Assembly (NCBI RefSeq): GCF_000276665.1
Contig: NW_004955447.1
Span: 16,363,725-16,427,724, forward strand
Reading direction: 5' to 3'
DNA: 64,000 bases
DNA from: Chinchilla lanigera
Lineage: Eukaryota > Chordata > Mammalia > Rodentia > Chinchillidae
Shown: positions 21,585 through 33,122 of the stretch, one piece after another
How the letters are laid out: each line of letters starts with the position of its first letter
Position numbering within the stretch: the first letter of the stretch is position 1
Translations under genes and position numbers: made by a program
The notes under the pieces: generated by a model
The model's input: the letters and a program-made list of their open reading frames with translations, nothing else
What the model was told of the DNA's origin: nothing
Databases searched by the model: none

Positions 21585-23545
21585 GGAAACCACAAGAACA
21601 GGTGAGGTCTTCTTATTTTATTGGTTCATACAAAATATTTGCTAAAGTGAAAATTATAGAGAATTATCAATACATGCTTTAAATACTTTATTTGAATTTA
21701 AAATATATAAATGGGGATTCTTTCACCAACTTTTGGATTTACAGCCTGCACTTTTTCTTGGAGTATGGTTTTCTGATTAGTCAGTGTTCTGTGTTGAATT
21801 TCTTACATAAATGAATCCATATTGCATTGTGTACATTCAGTTTTGAGTTTTTATGTGAAATGAGACGTGAAGAACACTTATAAAGCAAACTGAAGTAAGA
21901 GCTACACTTTCATAATGTCCTTCTCACTGGGTTTATAATTGTCATATTTACACCTAACACTGTACCACAGTATTTGGGGCACAGTTCATCTCACTGAGCC
22001 TTCCAAAGCATGCTGAGTCAACCCAGTATTTCTAGGAATGTTGTTTTCTCTTTGCTTTGGCATATCCTTAGGTAATATTATATAGAAATCAAATGCATAA
22101 TGACAGTGACAGTGACAGTGACAGAAGTAACAGACTTGTGGAAAGCAGATAGCTGACTTGTGAGAACAAAAGTGTGAAGACCTAGAAGACAACCACCATC
22201 TCAAGTGCTCAGGATGTTATGAGCATCAGTCAATATGTTTACAAAGAGAACGGAAAGCCCAACAGGGTTAAGGGCAAGACCCTAATCATGTACGATTGCC
22301 ACATTGACTGAAAGACCTCCCCAAAACTGTCTAACCCAGAACAATTATCCTAACACCATGAATTAATTTCCCAGGTAGAAAACAGGAAAATGTCAGTAGG
22401 AAAGACATACCACTGGTTATGATGCCAATCAACTCTGGGTTCATTTGCTTGATTCAGATGGAAATCATGGATTGGCAAAATGTAGCTCTGCTAGTCATCC
22501 TCATGTCCCCCAATAATGCTGGATGCCAACAGTTGACATAGCCAGCTACTGGTGCCAGTGGCCACCCTTCAATTCATTGGCAGCTAGTCTGGCTTTTTTC
22601 ACCGTTAACATCTCTGAGTACTTATTGCTCTTTCTTTGGAAATCACCACTTTGTCCACACCACTCAGGATAAAGATTCCAAATAGATGTACAGGACTTTT
22701 GGAATCCACATTGCCTAAGAAATAAATCACGCGGAGGTTACAGGAATGCCACAGTTGAGCGTCTATTGGGACAAGACCTGTATTGCAGCACAGGGGTCAG
22801 TACACAGGATGGAATCCTCCTACACTAAAACTCAAGAAGTGTCTGGGGAGTGCTGCTCATATAGCAGCTGCAGGCTCATTTCAGTGAGGGGTGGGGGTGA
22901 AAACTTGCTATGAATGTTGGGTATGCAATTAAGGGGCCCAGATACTCATGATATTAGCCAGTACAGGGTGCCTCTCCCTTCTTCAGAAAGGCAACCCACA
23001 GTCTGAAGTGATGGGAGTGGCAGAGAGCGCCATGTTCCCTTCCTGGCTGCACTCATGTTGGAGTGGGGAATGGTGGCTTGGGAGCCCGGGCGGTGGTGGA
23101 GACGCTGAAGCACGTTGTCCCGGCCATTGCATATGTTGCGGTGTGGGTCAGGAGGAGGAAAGGGAGGTGAAGAGGGGCACATTGGCCACCAGCCCAGCCG
23201 TGTCTCCCCTCCAGTTCACACAGCGAAAAGTGACTGTCAGGTGCTTCTCTTCTGCCTCAGTTAGCTCTAACAGAACACAACAGATATTCTACACAGGTTC
23301 GTGCTTATCTAATTCTGTCAAGAACTGTTCATATCTAGGTCATCTGTATTCTCATCAACTTCCTCTTTCAGAGACATCTCCACCAACTGTAGTTCTGCCC
23401 CAAGTCCTTAATGTCCTGTTTTCAGAGAATAACATTGGGTTGCTATTGTAATTCTCAGATAAGCTCAGGAAATTCAGTGTAGATCAGATGACCTGAGTTA
23501 AATATTTAAACATCAATTTGGAAAACTCATTTTAACTTACTTAAT
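21585..23545. other. Unique sequence, no gene recognised
   Basis: A short (GACAGT)n array sits at about 22,083-22,110. A 167-codon open frame at 22,948-23,451 has no recognisable domain and crosses a GC-rich patch at 23,020-23,215. I found no splice or promoter evidence to call it a gene. Confidence 0.4.
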
Positions 23546-24045
23546 GAATCAAAAAATATTAAAACATAAACACTAAATCTCCTGGAATAGAGATTAGGCA
23601 GAACTCTTGAAGACATAGGTGTAGGCAAAGATTTCATGAACAAAGCCCCAATCATATGGGAAATAATACAAAAAATCAACAACTGGGATCTCATCCTATT
23701 AAAAAGCTTTTGCACAGCAAAAGAAATCACCAACAGAGTACAAAGACAACTAACAGAGTGGGAAAAAATTTTAGCCTGTTGTCCCTCAGACAAAGGACTT
23801 CTATAGAACTGAAAAAAATCAAGTCCCCCAAACTTAAAGACCCAATCCAAAAATGGGCATATGAAATGAATACACACTTCTCAGAGGAAGAAATACCACC
23901 AGCAAATAAATATATGAGAGAAATATTCAGTAACGCTGGTCATTCAAGAGATACAAATTAAAACAGTGCTGAAATCCCATCTCCTTCAGAAAGAATGGCT
24001 ATCACCAAAAAATCAACCAATTCTAAATGCTGGAGGGATGGTGAG

Positions 24046-24883
24046 TGCTGTGGATTGACAGCTGGAAGTCAACTTGTAACCCCCAGCTGAACTTAATAAG
24101 TGTGGTGCCGGGTGTGGGAGGCCCACTTCAGGATTACTGCCAGCAGCATAAGAGGCAGAACTGGAGAAGAAGGCTGTTGNNNNNNNNNNNNNNNNNNNNN
24201 NNNNNNNNNNNNNNNNNNNNNNNNNNNNNNNNNNNNNNNNNNNNNNNNNNNNNNNNNNNNNNNNNNNNNNNNNNNNNNNNNNNNNNNNNNNNNNNNNNNN
24301 NNNNNNNNNNNNNNNNNNNNNNNNNNNNNNNNNNNNNNNNNNNNNNNNNNNNNNNNNNNNNNNNNNNNNNNNNNNNNNNNNNNNNNNNNNNNNNNNNNNN
24401 NNNNNNNNNNNNNNNNNNNNNNNNNNNNNNNNNNNNNNNNNNNNNNNNNNNNNNNNNNNNNNNNNNNNNNNNNNNNNNNNNNNNNNNNNNNNNNNNNNNN
24501 NNNNNNNNNNNNNNNNNNNNNNNNNNNNNNNNNNNNNNNNNNNNNNNNNNNNNNNNNNNNNNNNNNNNNNNNNNNNNNNNNNNNNNNNNNNNNNNNNNNN
24601 NNNNNNNNNNNNNNNNNNNNNNNNNNNNNNNNNNNNNNNNNNNNNNNNNNNNNNNNNNNNNNNNNNNNNNNNNNNNNNNNNNNNNNNNNNNNNNNNNNNN
24701 NNNNNNNNNNNNNNNNNNNCATTATCATGGGATCCAGGCCCTCAGCTGGATACTTTGGTCTTCCGTGTGTGGACAGATTTCCTGCACTCTGTATATGATT
24801 CTTTGGGTGACTATTATAAATAATCGTATAAAATATGTATCCTGTATTATATTGTTCCCCTTACAATATACCCCAAACTGTGA
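24046..24883 (+). mobile_element. LTR-like repeat, family B (second copy, mostly in gap)
   Basis: The left part, 24,046-24,179 (starts TGCTGTGGATTGACAGC), and right part, 24,720-24,883 (ends AACTGTGACA), match the first and last parts of the complete copy at 16,135-16,741 in order and strand. It interrupts the L1 ORF2 remnant at 'ctggagggatg', with GTGAG on the left and GTGGG on the right as a probable 5-bp target-site duplication, which fits an LTR insertion. Confidence 0.7.
24180..24719. other. Assembly gap (540 N)
   Basis: Unresolved bases. The flanks belong to the same family-B repeat, so the missing sequence should be its middle, about 316 bases by comparison with the copy at 16.1 kb. 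The two long open frames crossing this gap are artefacts of untranslated N. Confidence 0.98.
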
Positions 24884-24888
24884 CAGTG

Positions 24889-25212
24889 GGGCAAAAAGGA
24901 ACCCTTCTCCACTGTTGGTGGGAGTGTAGACTCGTGCAATTACTGTGGAAATCAGTGTGGAGATTCTTCAAAAAACGAGGATTAGAGGTCCCATTTGACC
25001 CAGGTATTCCTCTTCTGAGTATCTTCCCAGAAGAATTAAAGATATCATACCACAGCAATATATGTGCACCCATGCTTATAGCAGTACAATTTGTAGTAGC
25101 AAAGACTTCAAAACACAAATGCCCATCAACAAAAGAATGGATTAAAAGATTTTTTTATGCAAAGGAGTACTGCTCAGCCATAAAGAAGTATAAACCAGAC
25201 ATTTCTAGGTAA
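24889..25212 (+). pseudogene. L1 ORF2 C-terminal remnant
   Basis: An open stretch encodes the recognisable C-terminal end of the L1 reverse transcriptase/endonuclease polyprotein, including the cysteine-containing LLHCWWEC motif, then [11 protein letters not shown] and [12 protein letters not shown] in the usual order, followed by YCSAIKK. Endonuclease and reverse-transcriptase domains are missing here, so it is a dead fragment. L1 ORF2p normally nicks DNA and reverse transcribes L1 and SINE RNA in the nucleus. Confidence 0.9.
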
Positions 25213-25590
25213 ACAGATGCACCTTAAGAACACAGGCATAATGCAATAAATCAGGCACACATGTATAAACATTGCATTATCTCCCTGGTATGAGAAACTG
25301 AAAGAGTAAATAAGGACCACAATGTGCAATAGATATTGTGAAATAGGAAGAAATTGTTCAAAAGGAAAGAGCAACTAGGAAGAGGGGAGGAGGAAAGGAA
25401 GGAAAAGAAAAGAAAAAAATGATAAAGAAGGGTGAAATGGGAACAAAGTTTCGTGAATAGGTAGGGGACGAAAGGTTTAAGGAGGAGAGGGGATGGGACT
25501 GGCAAAAACAGAAATCAAATATAGCATGTACAGGTGCAAATTCTTTACAATGAATATGATCTTTATGTAGATCTAAATTGTACCAGTAAA

Positions 25591-26648
25591 CTTAATTTTA
25601 CAAAACTTAGTTGAATTGTTTCATTGAAAAACTGGGTTGGAAATCAAATGTTAATAACATTTTACAGGTACCTAGATTTAAAAGGTTGGTTGAACAAACT
25701 TATGTACATTCTTTCTCGAGTGTAGCCTAACCTACAAGTCAAAATCTACCAGTTAGGATAAGGAATAAAGGCAGAAAATATTACTTTTCAGATCAGTAGT
25801 CAAAAGGTAGGTGATAAAAGACAAAATGTATAACAAAATAAATTTAAAAAGATGATTAATGTATAGGAATAAATTATTTATGTGCAGATTTTGGATTGAC
25901 TACTTTGAACTGATTTGGGTAATACAGTGAAAAACAAATAAAAACTAATGACGAATCAGTGGCCTGTTTCTAAAAGGACAAAAGTTTTAAATTATTCAAA
26001 TAGAGTTGATCATTTCTTTTAATACAATATTCTGCTCTTCTAATCTTTGCTACTCTAGCAATCTCCATTGTAGATCTAAATAATAATCAATGAATATTTT
26101 CACTTTTCTAACTTTCAATTCACTTTTCTAACTTCCATTCACGTTATCCAAACAGTATTTACTGAACATTCTCATTCCTGGATAAAGTGCTAAACATATA
26201 TTTATAAAGATGATTACTTAATACATAATTGCTTTGTAACCATTATGTCATTTCGAGAAAAATTAACAGTTTTACAATACTCTCTGTATATTCTAAAGTA
26301 AATATACTGTTTGATCTCATATAGGGGCTAAATCTTACGTACACATAAGCAAGCCATCCAGGTGAAATAGAATTGCCTCTTACAATAATTTCCCAGCTGC
26401 CATATCATGAACAGGACATAACAATCATCTCTATTTAGGCTTTTTGAGAACAAAGAGAGACAAAATCATATGCATCTTCTTATAACTATGAAAATATAAT
26501 TTTTAAATATACATCAATATTTTTGTAATATTACATTATTCAATATTTGGACCATTGTTTTTGCATTAAATATCTGTTCAAACTCTCAATTTGTTAGTCA
26601 CCATCAGATTTCACTTATTAACATTCAAAGTACAGAATGTTATCTTAT
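25591..26648. other. AT-rich unique sequence, no gene recognised
   Basis: About one kilobase of strongly AT-rich DNA without an open frame worth calling. A short direct repeat 'tcacttttctaactt' occurs twice at 26,100-26,135. It may contain very old LINE sequence that I cannot recognise. Confidence 0.4.
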
Positions 26649-26690
26649 GTTAAAAGCCTTATCTTACCACTGTAAGATAAGGCTTTTAAC
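26649..26690. repeat. Perfect 19-bp inverted repeat (hairpin, 4-base loop)
   Basis: The arms GTTAAAAGCCTTATCTTAC (26,649-26,667) and its exact reverse complement (26,672-26,690) flank the loop CACT. The stem is perfect over 19 pairs. It sits about 30-40 bases before an L1 3' fragment. Function is unknown; a fold-back repair product at the L1 junction is one explanation. Confidence 0.95.
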
Positions 26691-26724
26691 TCTTTCAGGG
26701 TGACACGTACAAGGGGAAGAGCTA

Positions 26725-27045
26725 CATGCAGATGCATGTTTATAGCAGCACAACTCATAATTGCTAAATCTCAGAAGTGATATATACATCCATAAACAGA
26801 TGAACAGATAAATAAAATGTGGAATTTATGCCCAATGGGGTGCTATTAATTTGTAGAAAAATGAATGCACCTTGAGGCCAAAATATTAAGTGAAATAAAA
26901 TAGATCCAATACACAATCTTAAATATTGCATGATTTCTTTTATACAAAAGATCCAAATTATAAATAAAGAGCAAAATAAAAGATAGATGATAGGGAGATA
27001 GATCTTTCTCAAATGGAAGGGAGATCAAGAGATGGTGGGAGAGAA
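26725..27045 (+). mobile_element. L1 3'-end fragment
   Basis: The 'gcatgtttatagcagcacaa' and 'aaatcttaaatattgcatgattt' motifs, plus 'aaatggaagggagatcaag' in the 3' UTR, parallel the ends of the other L1 copies at 25.1 kb and 40.4 kb. It is a severely 5'-truncated, inactive insertion. Confidence 0.75.
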
Positions 27046-27539
27046 ATTAAACTTCTAAGGCTTCTCTATGGACCCTTTCCTCTGCCCACTCTATAGTTCT
27101 CTCCTTGAATACCTCCTTGTGACTGGCTTGAGTTACCACCTAGAAGTGGGCAGCTCTCCATGTAGCTCCAGATCTATGCATCCAAAAAACCTCTTAGATC
27201 TCTCAATTATAGATGTTGAAACACGACCCAAAACCAAACTCATGGCTTCCATCCCAGTTTCGGTTCTTAATCTTAGTAAGTGGGACAATTATCAATTCAG
27301 TTTCCAGAGCCAAAAATCTTGGCATCATCCTTGACAAGAACCCCTCTTTTTCCACCCCTGTAATTAGTCTATTACCAAGTCTCTTCTATTTTTTTTACAT
27401 CCCAACATCCCTTAAGTGAATCTCCACTGATCACCATTGCGCTTAACCTGGCCCAGAATTCTATTGTCTCTCCCTTGAGCAAGCGCTACTAGCCTCCAGC
27501 TTATATCCTGATCCTTTCTCTTCCTTTTCATTTTGCAGC

Positions 27540-27679
27540 TAAAGTGATATCAACAGGGCTGGGGATTTAGTTCAGTGGCACAGCGCCTGCCTGGCAAGTG
27601 CAAGGTAGTGAGTTCAATTCCTGGTCCTGGAAGAAAAACAAAAACAAATATTTAAAAAAAAAATAAAGTGATATCAACA
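27540..27679 (+). mobile_element. ID SINE with 16-bp target-site duplication
   Basis: The body starts at 27,556, GGGCTGGGGATTTAGTTCAG, with 'gttcaattcctggtcctgg' before an A-rich tail broken by C and T. Perfect direct repeats TAAAGTGATATCAACA lie at 27,540-27,555 and 27,664-27,679. Tail decay suggests it is older than the ID at 20.5 kb. Confidence 0.95.
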
Positions 27680-27979
27680 AAAAAAATTAAAAAGCAATCT
27701 ATCAAACAATTTAACATCAATTTATGTCCATCCTACTATAAATGTATGACCCTAACTTCTTGTTGCATATCCCTACCCCTGCACTCTTGCTCTCCATTCT
27801 TTAATTTTCTTGAAAATGCCCGTGTCTTCTAACCACAGCAAAACTGTACATCTGTTCTGTACCTAAACCTGCTCCATCATTTACTTCCACATACTTGGTT
27901 AAAATACTAACAGCTCTTCTGGTTTTGGCCCGATTCACACTTCCTCATGGAAACCCACCTCTGCAGGGTAGACATCAGG

Positions 27980-28148
27980 TTATATATACTTTTATTTTTT
28001 GCAACAGGGTCTTCCTATGTAATGCAAGCTGGCCTTAAACTCACTTATGAGGCCCAGGCTGGCCTTCAACGCACAACAATCCTCCTGCCTCATCCTCCCA
28101 AGTGCTGGGATTACAGGCATGCATCACCACATCCAGTTTATATGTACT
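27980..28148 (-). mobile_element. B1 SINE with 11-bp target-site duplication
   Basis: Plus strand: 'tttttgcaacagggtcttcc', duplicated 'gctggcctt' blocks (28,029 and 28,059) and 'aagtgctgggattacaggc' identify a minus-strand B1 with the internal duplication. Flanking repeats TTATATATACT (27,980-27,990) and TTATATGTACT (28,138-28,148) differ at one base. Confidence 0.9.
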
Positions 28149-28330
28149 GCACTCTTGATAGTCCATACTCTCTCTTTACAAAATTTACTACAGTTTGTAA
28201 TTGTACATTTAGTTATGACTATTTGGTTGTTATCTTTTTGACCAGACTGAAACTCCATGAAGACAAGAACTATATTTTTGTCCATGAAAGAACAGAGTAT
28301 ACAAGAGATACTTAATAAATATTGTAAATA

Positions 28331-30267
28331 AGTAAGTTAATACAATTAACCATGCCACTAATTGCAAGCAAAATACAATGACTAACATGGAAGTTACTTA
28401 CCTGGTACATTTTTTTTTATCAGTTTTCTCAGTTTTTCTTCATTTCTCATATAGTATGTTTTTCCAAGACAGAAGAGCTCAGTTTAAATTGGGAGTCTAT
28501 TTCTTGACATAGACATATCATGGAATCAAACTCTTATTACTTTTCTAAGACTGGGTCTTCAATTCTGCCACGTCTTTATTTCTGAAATAATATAACTTTT
28601 TGTACTCCTTGGGAATTAAATTAAGAGCTAGTGTGCCTCATCTACCTTGTAGTGCAATGATAAAGATTCTCCAATGGGCTCTCTAGGGGAAAAGCCTGGA
28701 TTGGTAGCACAAGGCAGTTTCCAAGAGTAAATGCCCTGACCAGAGTCCATTTCAAGCTACTACCAATCTGAAACAGAATTGGGAGGAGATACACACCAGC
28801 TTGGTCTGCAGAACCATCCCAGTTGGTTCCATCACTTCACTGTCTCTCAGGGAGATTTGCCTGCAAGGTTTTCTTTGCTTTCCTAAACCAAAAACATGAT
28901 TTCCCTTGCTTCTGTCCAACTTTCTGCAATTCATGGCTATGTTTCTATTCTTAAATACTTTCAAGTTGCAGATATTGCTACTTGGAAGAAGGAAACACTC
29001 CCCGGGTTAATTTGCATTTCTGTCATGATCTCTAATCTGCCAGAAGAATCAAGCAGAAGAATCCAGCCTGTGTGTGCCACTTCATAAAAATTTGCATTGC
29101 ACAGTAAGTCCCATCAAAAGGAAACATGGGCTCAGAAATCTGACCATGAGTTAATGTTATTCCTAATGACTGTTTACCAACAGTTTCACATGCCTTTGCT
29201 GATACTTCATAAACTGTTTTCAAAGTACTGTTTATGCAAAGGATTAGAGAACGGGGAAAGGTCTCAAGGGAGAGAGCTCACCAAAGTGCACGTCTCTCCA
29301 AGCATTAAACTGTCAACAATGTAAACCTTTGCTCCACCCTACAGCCTGGCTTCCCAGTTCACACGTGTGCTGGCAAAGATAAAGTCAATAACGAAAGTGC
29401 ACGTCACCTACCCTACAGAGAGACATGTCCACTGTAACTTGGGTGTGGCTATCCCACCCTGCTAAAATCCTCAGAGCAAACACAACACCGAGTCCCTCTT
29501 TTGTTTTGTGGCTGGAGGCAGGGTACAGAACAGTTGCTTCTGAAAGCAAAGATAGCAAAGCCAGCAAGGGCCCCAACTGTTTGTTAAATGTCTAATGATT
29601 AACAGAAGCCCCAGCTTCAGCCTTTGGGGCTGCCACTCAGAGAAGTCTGTTTAGTAAACAGTCAACCACCAATATCTTGAGCAGGTTGGACAGATGGCTC
29701 CAGGGTTCAGGCCAACTGTGTTTTCCTCAGTTTCATGCAGGGTTGGGTAATGAAGGCCATAAAATCAAGGAACGTATAGACATAAACACCCCTACTGCCA
29801 CCCTCCCCGTGCACAAGGGCTCTGCTCTCTGGGTGACAAACCCCAAGGAAGAAGTCAGAGGAGAGGGAGAGCCCCAGAGGAGCGGATTTGAATTCACTAA
29901 AAATGTCTGTGTGATTGAAGCTTGAAGAGAAGGAAATGAATTCTCCATTTTCTGCACAGAGCATGTGAAGGAGCCAACACAGTGTCAGAATGAGTCACAA
30001 AACTTAACCCAAGGCCTGAAATTGTAGACAGAAACCACTGACTCTGACTCAAAGGTTTTAAGAAAATCCTCGTGATAAGCCATGTGTGGAGCTTCCCACC
30101 ACAATGTTTCTCCATCACAGCCCTGATTCTAAATGTTGTGAGCAAGAAAAAATGTTAGAGCCTGAGTTAGGAACATGGCAGCCTGGATATGATTGTGATA
30201 CCAATCCCTCACGACAGCGTAGTTTACAGACTGATCTTTGTCCTGCTCTGATCCCCAGTTACCTCTG
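28331..30267. other. Unique sequence, no gene recognised
   Basis: Overlapping frames of 60-85 codons are present on both strands without recognised domains. Nothing repetitive stands out. Confidence 0.45.
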
Positions 30268-30764
30268 TGTCTACTGCTGTGACGAAATATCTGAAATAAT
30301 GCACTTACAGGGCAAGGAAGGGGGCCAGGCGTGGTGGTGCACACCTGTAATCCCAGCGCTCAAGAGGCTGAGGCAGGAGGGTAACTGTGAGTTCTAGGCC
30401 AGCCTGAGCCACATAAGCAAGTTCAAGGCCAGCCTGAAGTACACGGTGAGACCCTGTCTCAAAAAAAAAAAAAAAAAGGAAAAAAAGGCTTGTTTTGGCT
30501 CAGAGTTTTGGAGGTCTCAGTCCATGGTCCTTGGGGCCATTGCTTTTGTGTCTGTGGTAAGAAAGCACATCATGGTGGGAATGTACGGCAAAGGAGGATG
30601 CTAATCTCACGTGGAAGGGAAGTGAAAGATATCCTGAAGGTCCAGAGCCCTGACTTCTGGGCTTCTCTTGAAGGTTTCCTCGCCTCCTGGTAGTGACACA
30701 GCCCAGACACTCATTCTTTCGCACGTGGGCCACGGGAGACACTTCTCTAAATCACAGAAGTCTG
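30268..30764 (-). mobile_element. Family-A repeat (copy 3) interrupted by a B1
   Basis: The left part reads 'tctactgctgtgacgaaatatctg'. After the B1 it continues 'ggcttgttttggctcagag', 'gtccatggtccttgggg' and 'gaaagcacatcatggtggg', matching the minus-strand form of family A. The far edge is diffuse. Confidence 0.55.
30322..30478 (+). mobile_element. B1 SINE (well preserved)
   Basis: Begins GGCCAGGCGTGGTGGTGCAC, continues 'tgtaatcccagcgct', and has a duplicated 'gttc(t/a)aggccagcctga' block spaced about 30 bases apart, then 'gagaccctgtctc' and a pure A-tail of about 18 bases. It is the least diverged B1 in the window and lies inside family-A copy 3. Confidence 0.93.
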
Positions 30765-31534
30765 TCCATGCATTTATAAAATGGATACACAAGGACTGAC
30801 TGCATGTTTCTTAGTAATGTTGCTAAGATAAATGAAACCTGGCTTCTAGGCCAGAGGACATCATGAATCAATGGCTTTAGGACCTCATCTACTCCAATTA
30901 ACACTATATCAGGCTCCAAAGGGAAAAATAAACACAACCTTCTCTCCAAAATGAAGTAAACTTCAGAAACATAAAGTAGAGAGTGTAAAAAAGAGTATAT
31001 CTGAAAAATATATATGAACACAGAAAGCTCATGAGGCAGTGAAGGAGAAGGCAGACAGCCTGCTACTGCCCATTGCGGTGAGTAAATACCATAGTCACCA
31101 CTCTCAACATCACCAAGTGATGGGCACCCCAAGTGTCCAGTAGCAGGAAGGGCTCTGGAGTAAGAATCCAGGGGGCCTCCTCGATATATTCACACAGCAC
31201 AGGGGGATGACAACAGAGAGAGAGAGAGTAAAACAAATTGAACGACTCCTTTTGTGCAAGATATACCTACAAATCAAAACTCTAAAACACAGAAAAATTA
31301 CATTCAAGGAAGTTAGCTCATAACAAAAAATTCAGGAAATCAATTTATTCTTGGGAATAAATACTAACTTCTTATAATTAAGATTAAGTACTATAGTAGT
31401 ACTTTTGTAACTATTAACTGTTATTTTACAGGCACTTCTTATTTAAAGAACCAACCTGAAAGTGGCTATGTAATTATGGTATGTTTAAGGAATTCCAGGA
31501 AATAGAGAAAGGACTGACTATAAAAAAGAGCAGG
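30765..31534. other. Unique sequence, no gene recognised
   Basis: A short (GA)n run occurs at 31,215-31,227. No other feature is supported. Confidence 0.45.
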
Positions 31535-31675
31535 AGCTGGGTTTGGCAACACATACATGTAATCCTAGCACTTTAGAGGCCAAGGCAGGAAGATCTCAAG
31601 TTCAAGGCCAGGTTAGACTACGTAGCAGATGTGAGGTCAATGGGTAATATAGAGAGACTTTATCTCAAAAAAAAC
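31535..31675 (+). mobile_element. B1 SINE (diverged)
   Basis: Starts AGCTGGGTTTGGCAACACAT, with 'taatcctagcactttagagg' and 'gttcaaggccaggttagac', and ends 'actttatctcaaaa'. It is more diverged than the copy at 30.3 kb. Confidence 0.85.
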
Positions 31676-32634
31676 CCCCAACAACAACAAAAAGATAAGA
31701 GAACAAGGCATATACAGGAAGAAATAAGAAAAGGGGGAACCTGAGGATGAGGAAGAAGAGGAGACATGAATTTTTAAAAATCAATTAGAAATCCCAGAAA
31801 AAAACTTTCAGGAGTAGCCTGATAAAGCTTGGAAATAAATCATCACTTCTTTTTTTGCAACAGGCAAAAGTTAAACCAACTTGAGTTAACCTTTCCTAAA
31901 TCTATCAGAGAACTGAAGGTAGGTGAATTTGGGAATCTTATTATATGGAGAAGGTGCTAAACCTATAACCAGGTGGGAACATTTAATTGGTAATTTTGAT
32001 GAATGGCTGGAGTACCATTGTGGACTAGTAAGAGAAGGTGGTAAAAGGTTTTGTAGCCCAGTCTGAGGGGGTCTCTACACCTTTCATGGGTTTTGCCTCC
32101 AAGAATGGTACTAAGTTATCAAGGTCATGATCTCAGAAAGATATCTTGTGGCTCTGGCAGGGGTAGGGGAAGAGTAACACTTTGAGATACTCCAGACTTT
32201 TTCCACAGCAAAGGCCTACTTCCTGGAGCCTGCCCTAGTTTGGGGCAGGTACAGTTCAGCATTTCTATCTTTTATAGCCTTTGTGTTTTACCTATGAGGG
32301 GAAAAATTCTGAGGACACTTGTGAAGATCTCAGCCGGTGACACAGGCCTACTGAGAGTGAGATTTAACCATGAAACTACAGAGCATCTTGGTTCAGGAAC
32401 AGTCTATTTACAAATAATTTGGTTCTAAAAAAGGCATTTAACAAAATTTTATTTTCATTCACAAACTCTACATCAGGTGACAAACATGACTGTGACCATC
32501 TTTTCCACAGAAACATAAACACGGACATCTTTTCCAAAATTGTGAAACAAATTAAATTCATGAACTGAGGTACCACTCTGCTATCATACTAACCAGGATA
32601 ATAACATGGATTACTAAATAAATAAATAAAACAC
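31676..32634. other. AT-rich sequence, no gene recognised
   Basis: Nothing recognisable except short A-rich and (TAAA)n runs (32,612-32,631). Some of it may be old LINE. Confidence 0.4.
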
Positions 32635-33122
32635 TGGAAATGATGCAGAGCTTCACCATACAAGATGGTAGGAGTTCAACAGTGGTTCTTATACTGCATA
32701 TTGTTTTCAGGTCAGTCATTCTGATTACCAATTCAAGCGTGCAAAATTGGTCAAGAAAAAAGAACATTTTAAGCATTGACTGTTCATTTCAAAAAACCAC
32801 AGGCATCAGCAATACACCTATTCCAGCTATCCTTATATATACATATAAATTTTGTTTTTCATTAAAAAACACCAAAATAACAAAAACAAATACATGAACA
32901 AAATGCATAGAGAACAATAAAAGTGATACAGAATTTCAAAACATGCTGATAGGATACTAACAATTGTTGTTATATTACATAATGTCATCTTCAAAATGGT
33001 TGCACATATAACTAGATATAGGCATGCAAGACTGATCAAACAATCACACATTAACAGTCCCTTTCAATAAACTAACAGAATCAGTAGTATAATTATTCTA
33101 GCTATCCTGCATATACATATTT
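32635..33122. repeat. Diverged tandem duplication, unit about 280 bp
   Basis: Two similar segments, about 32,635-32,852 and 32,918-33,122, share landmarks in order: 'gatgcagagcttca/gatacagaatttca', 'gtgcaaaattggtcaa/atgcaagactgatcaa' and 'agctatcct...atatacatat'. The offset is 275-285 bases throughout. The unit adjoins a minus-strand L1 3' end, so it may be a LINE-associated repeat. I do not recognise the family. Confidence 0.55.

Larger units (their letters stand above)
23546..25590 (+). mobile_element. 5'-truncated L1 LINE split by a family-B repeat and a gap
   Basis: Positions 23,546-24,045 match the C-terminal third of L1 ORF2 and align with the full-length L1 copy at 39,690-40,200. The element resumes after the family-B insertion at about 24,884, with the conserved end of ORF2 (motif LLHCWWEC) and the 3' UTR purine-rich tract (25,365-25,500), and stops near 25,590. 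The 5' end is truncated as in most L1 insertions. A 5-base GTGAG/GTGGG repeat flanks the family-B insertion. Confidence 0.85.
27075..28330 (+). mobile_element. L2 LINE fragment interrupted by ID and B1
   Basis: The first part encodes a decayed CR1/L2-type reverse-transcriptase C-terminus: the peptide AKNLGIILD, seen around 27,307-27,333, is the typical NLGVILD motif of L2. After the ID (27,556-27,663) and B1 (27,991-28,137) insertions, the 3' end reads 'ctccatgaagacaagaact', 'agagatacttaataaat'. L2 has been extinct since before the placental radiation. The coding frame is broken. Confidence 0.65.

Noticed and set aside
22082..22112. GACAGT direct repeats resembling a small repeat array
   Set aside because: Units are contiguous without spacers. 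It is a simple repeat, not CRISPR.
22948..23451. 167-codon frame in a GC-rich patch
   Set aside because: No known domain, and overlapped by a minus-strand frame. Chance is the simplest explanation.
24045..24929. 294- and 232-codon frames across the first gap
   Set aside because: Most of the length is untranslated N. The real flanks are a non-coding repeat.
24835..25212. 125-codon frame with protein-like sequence
   Set aside because: Real homology, but to the C-terminal end of L1 ORF2. It is a truncated LINE and not a host gene.
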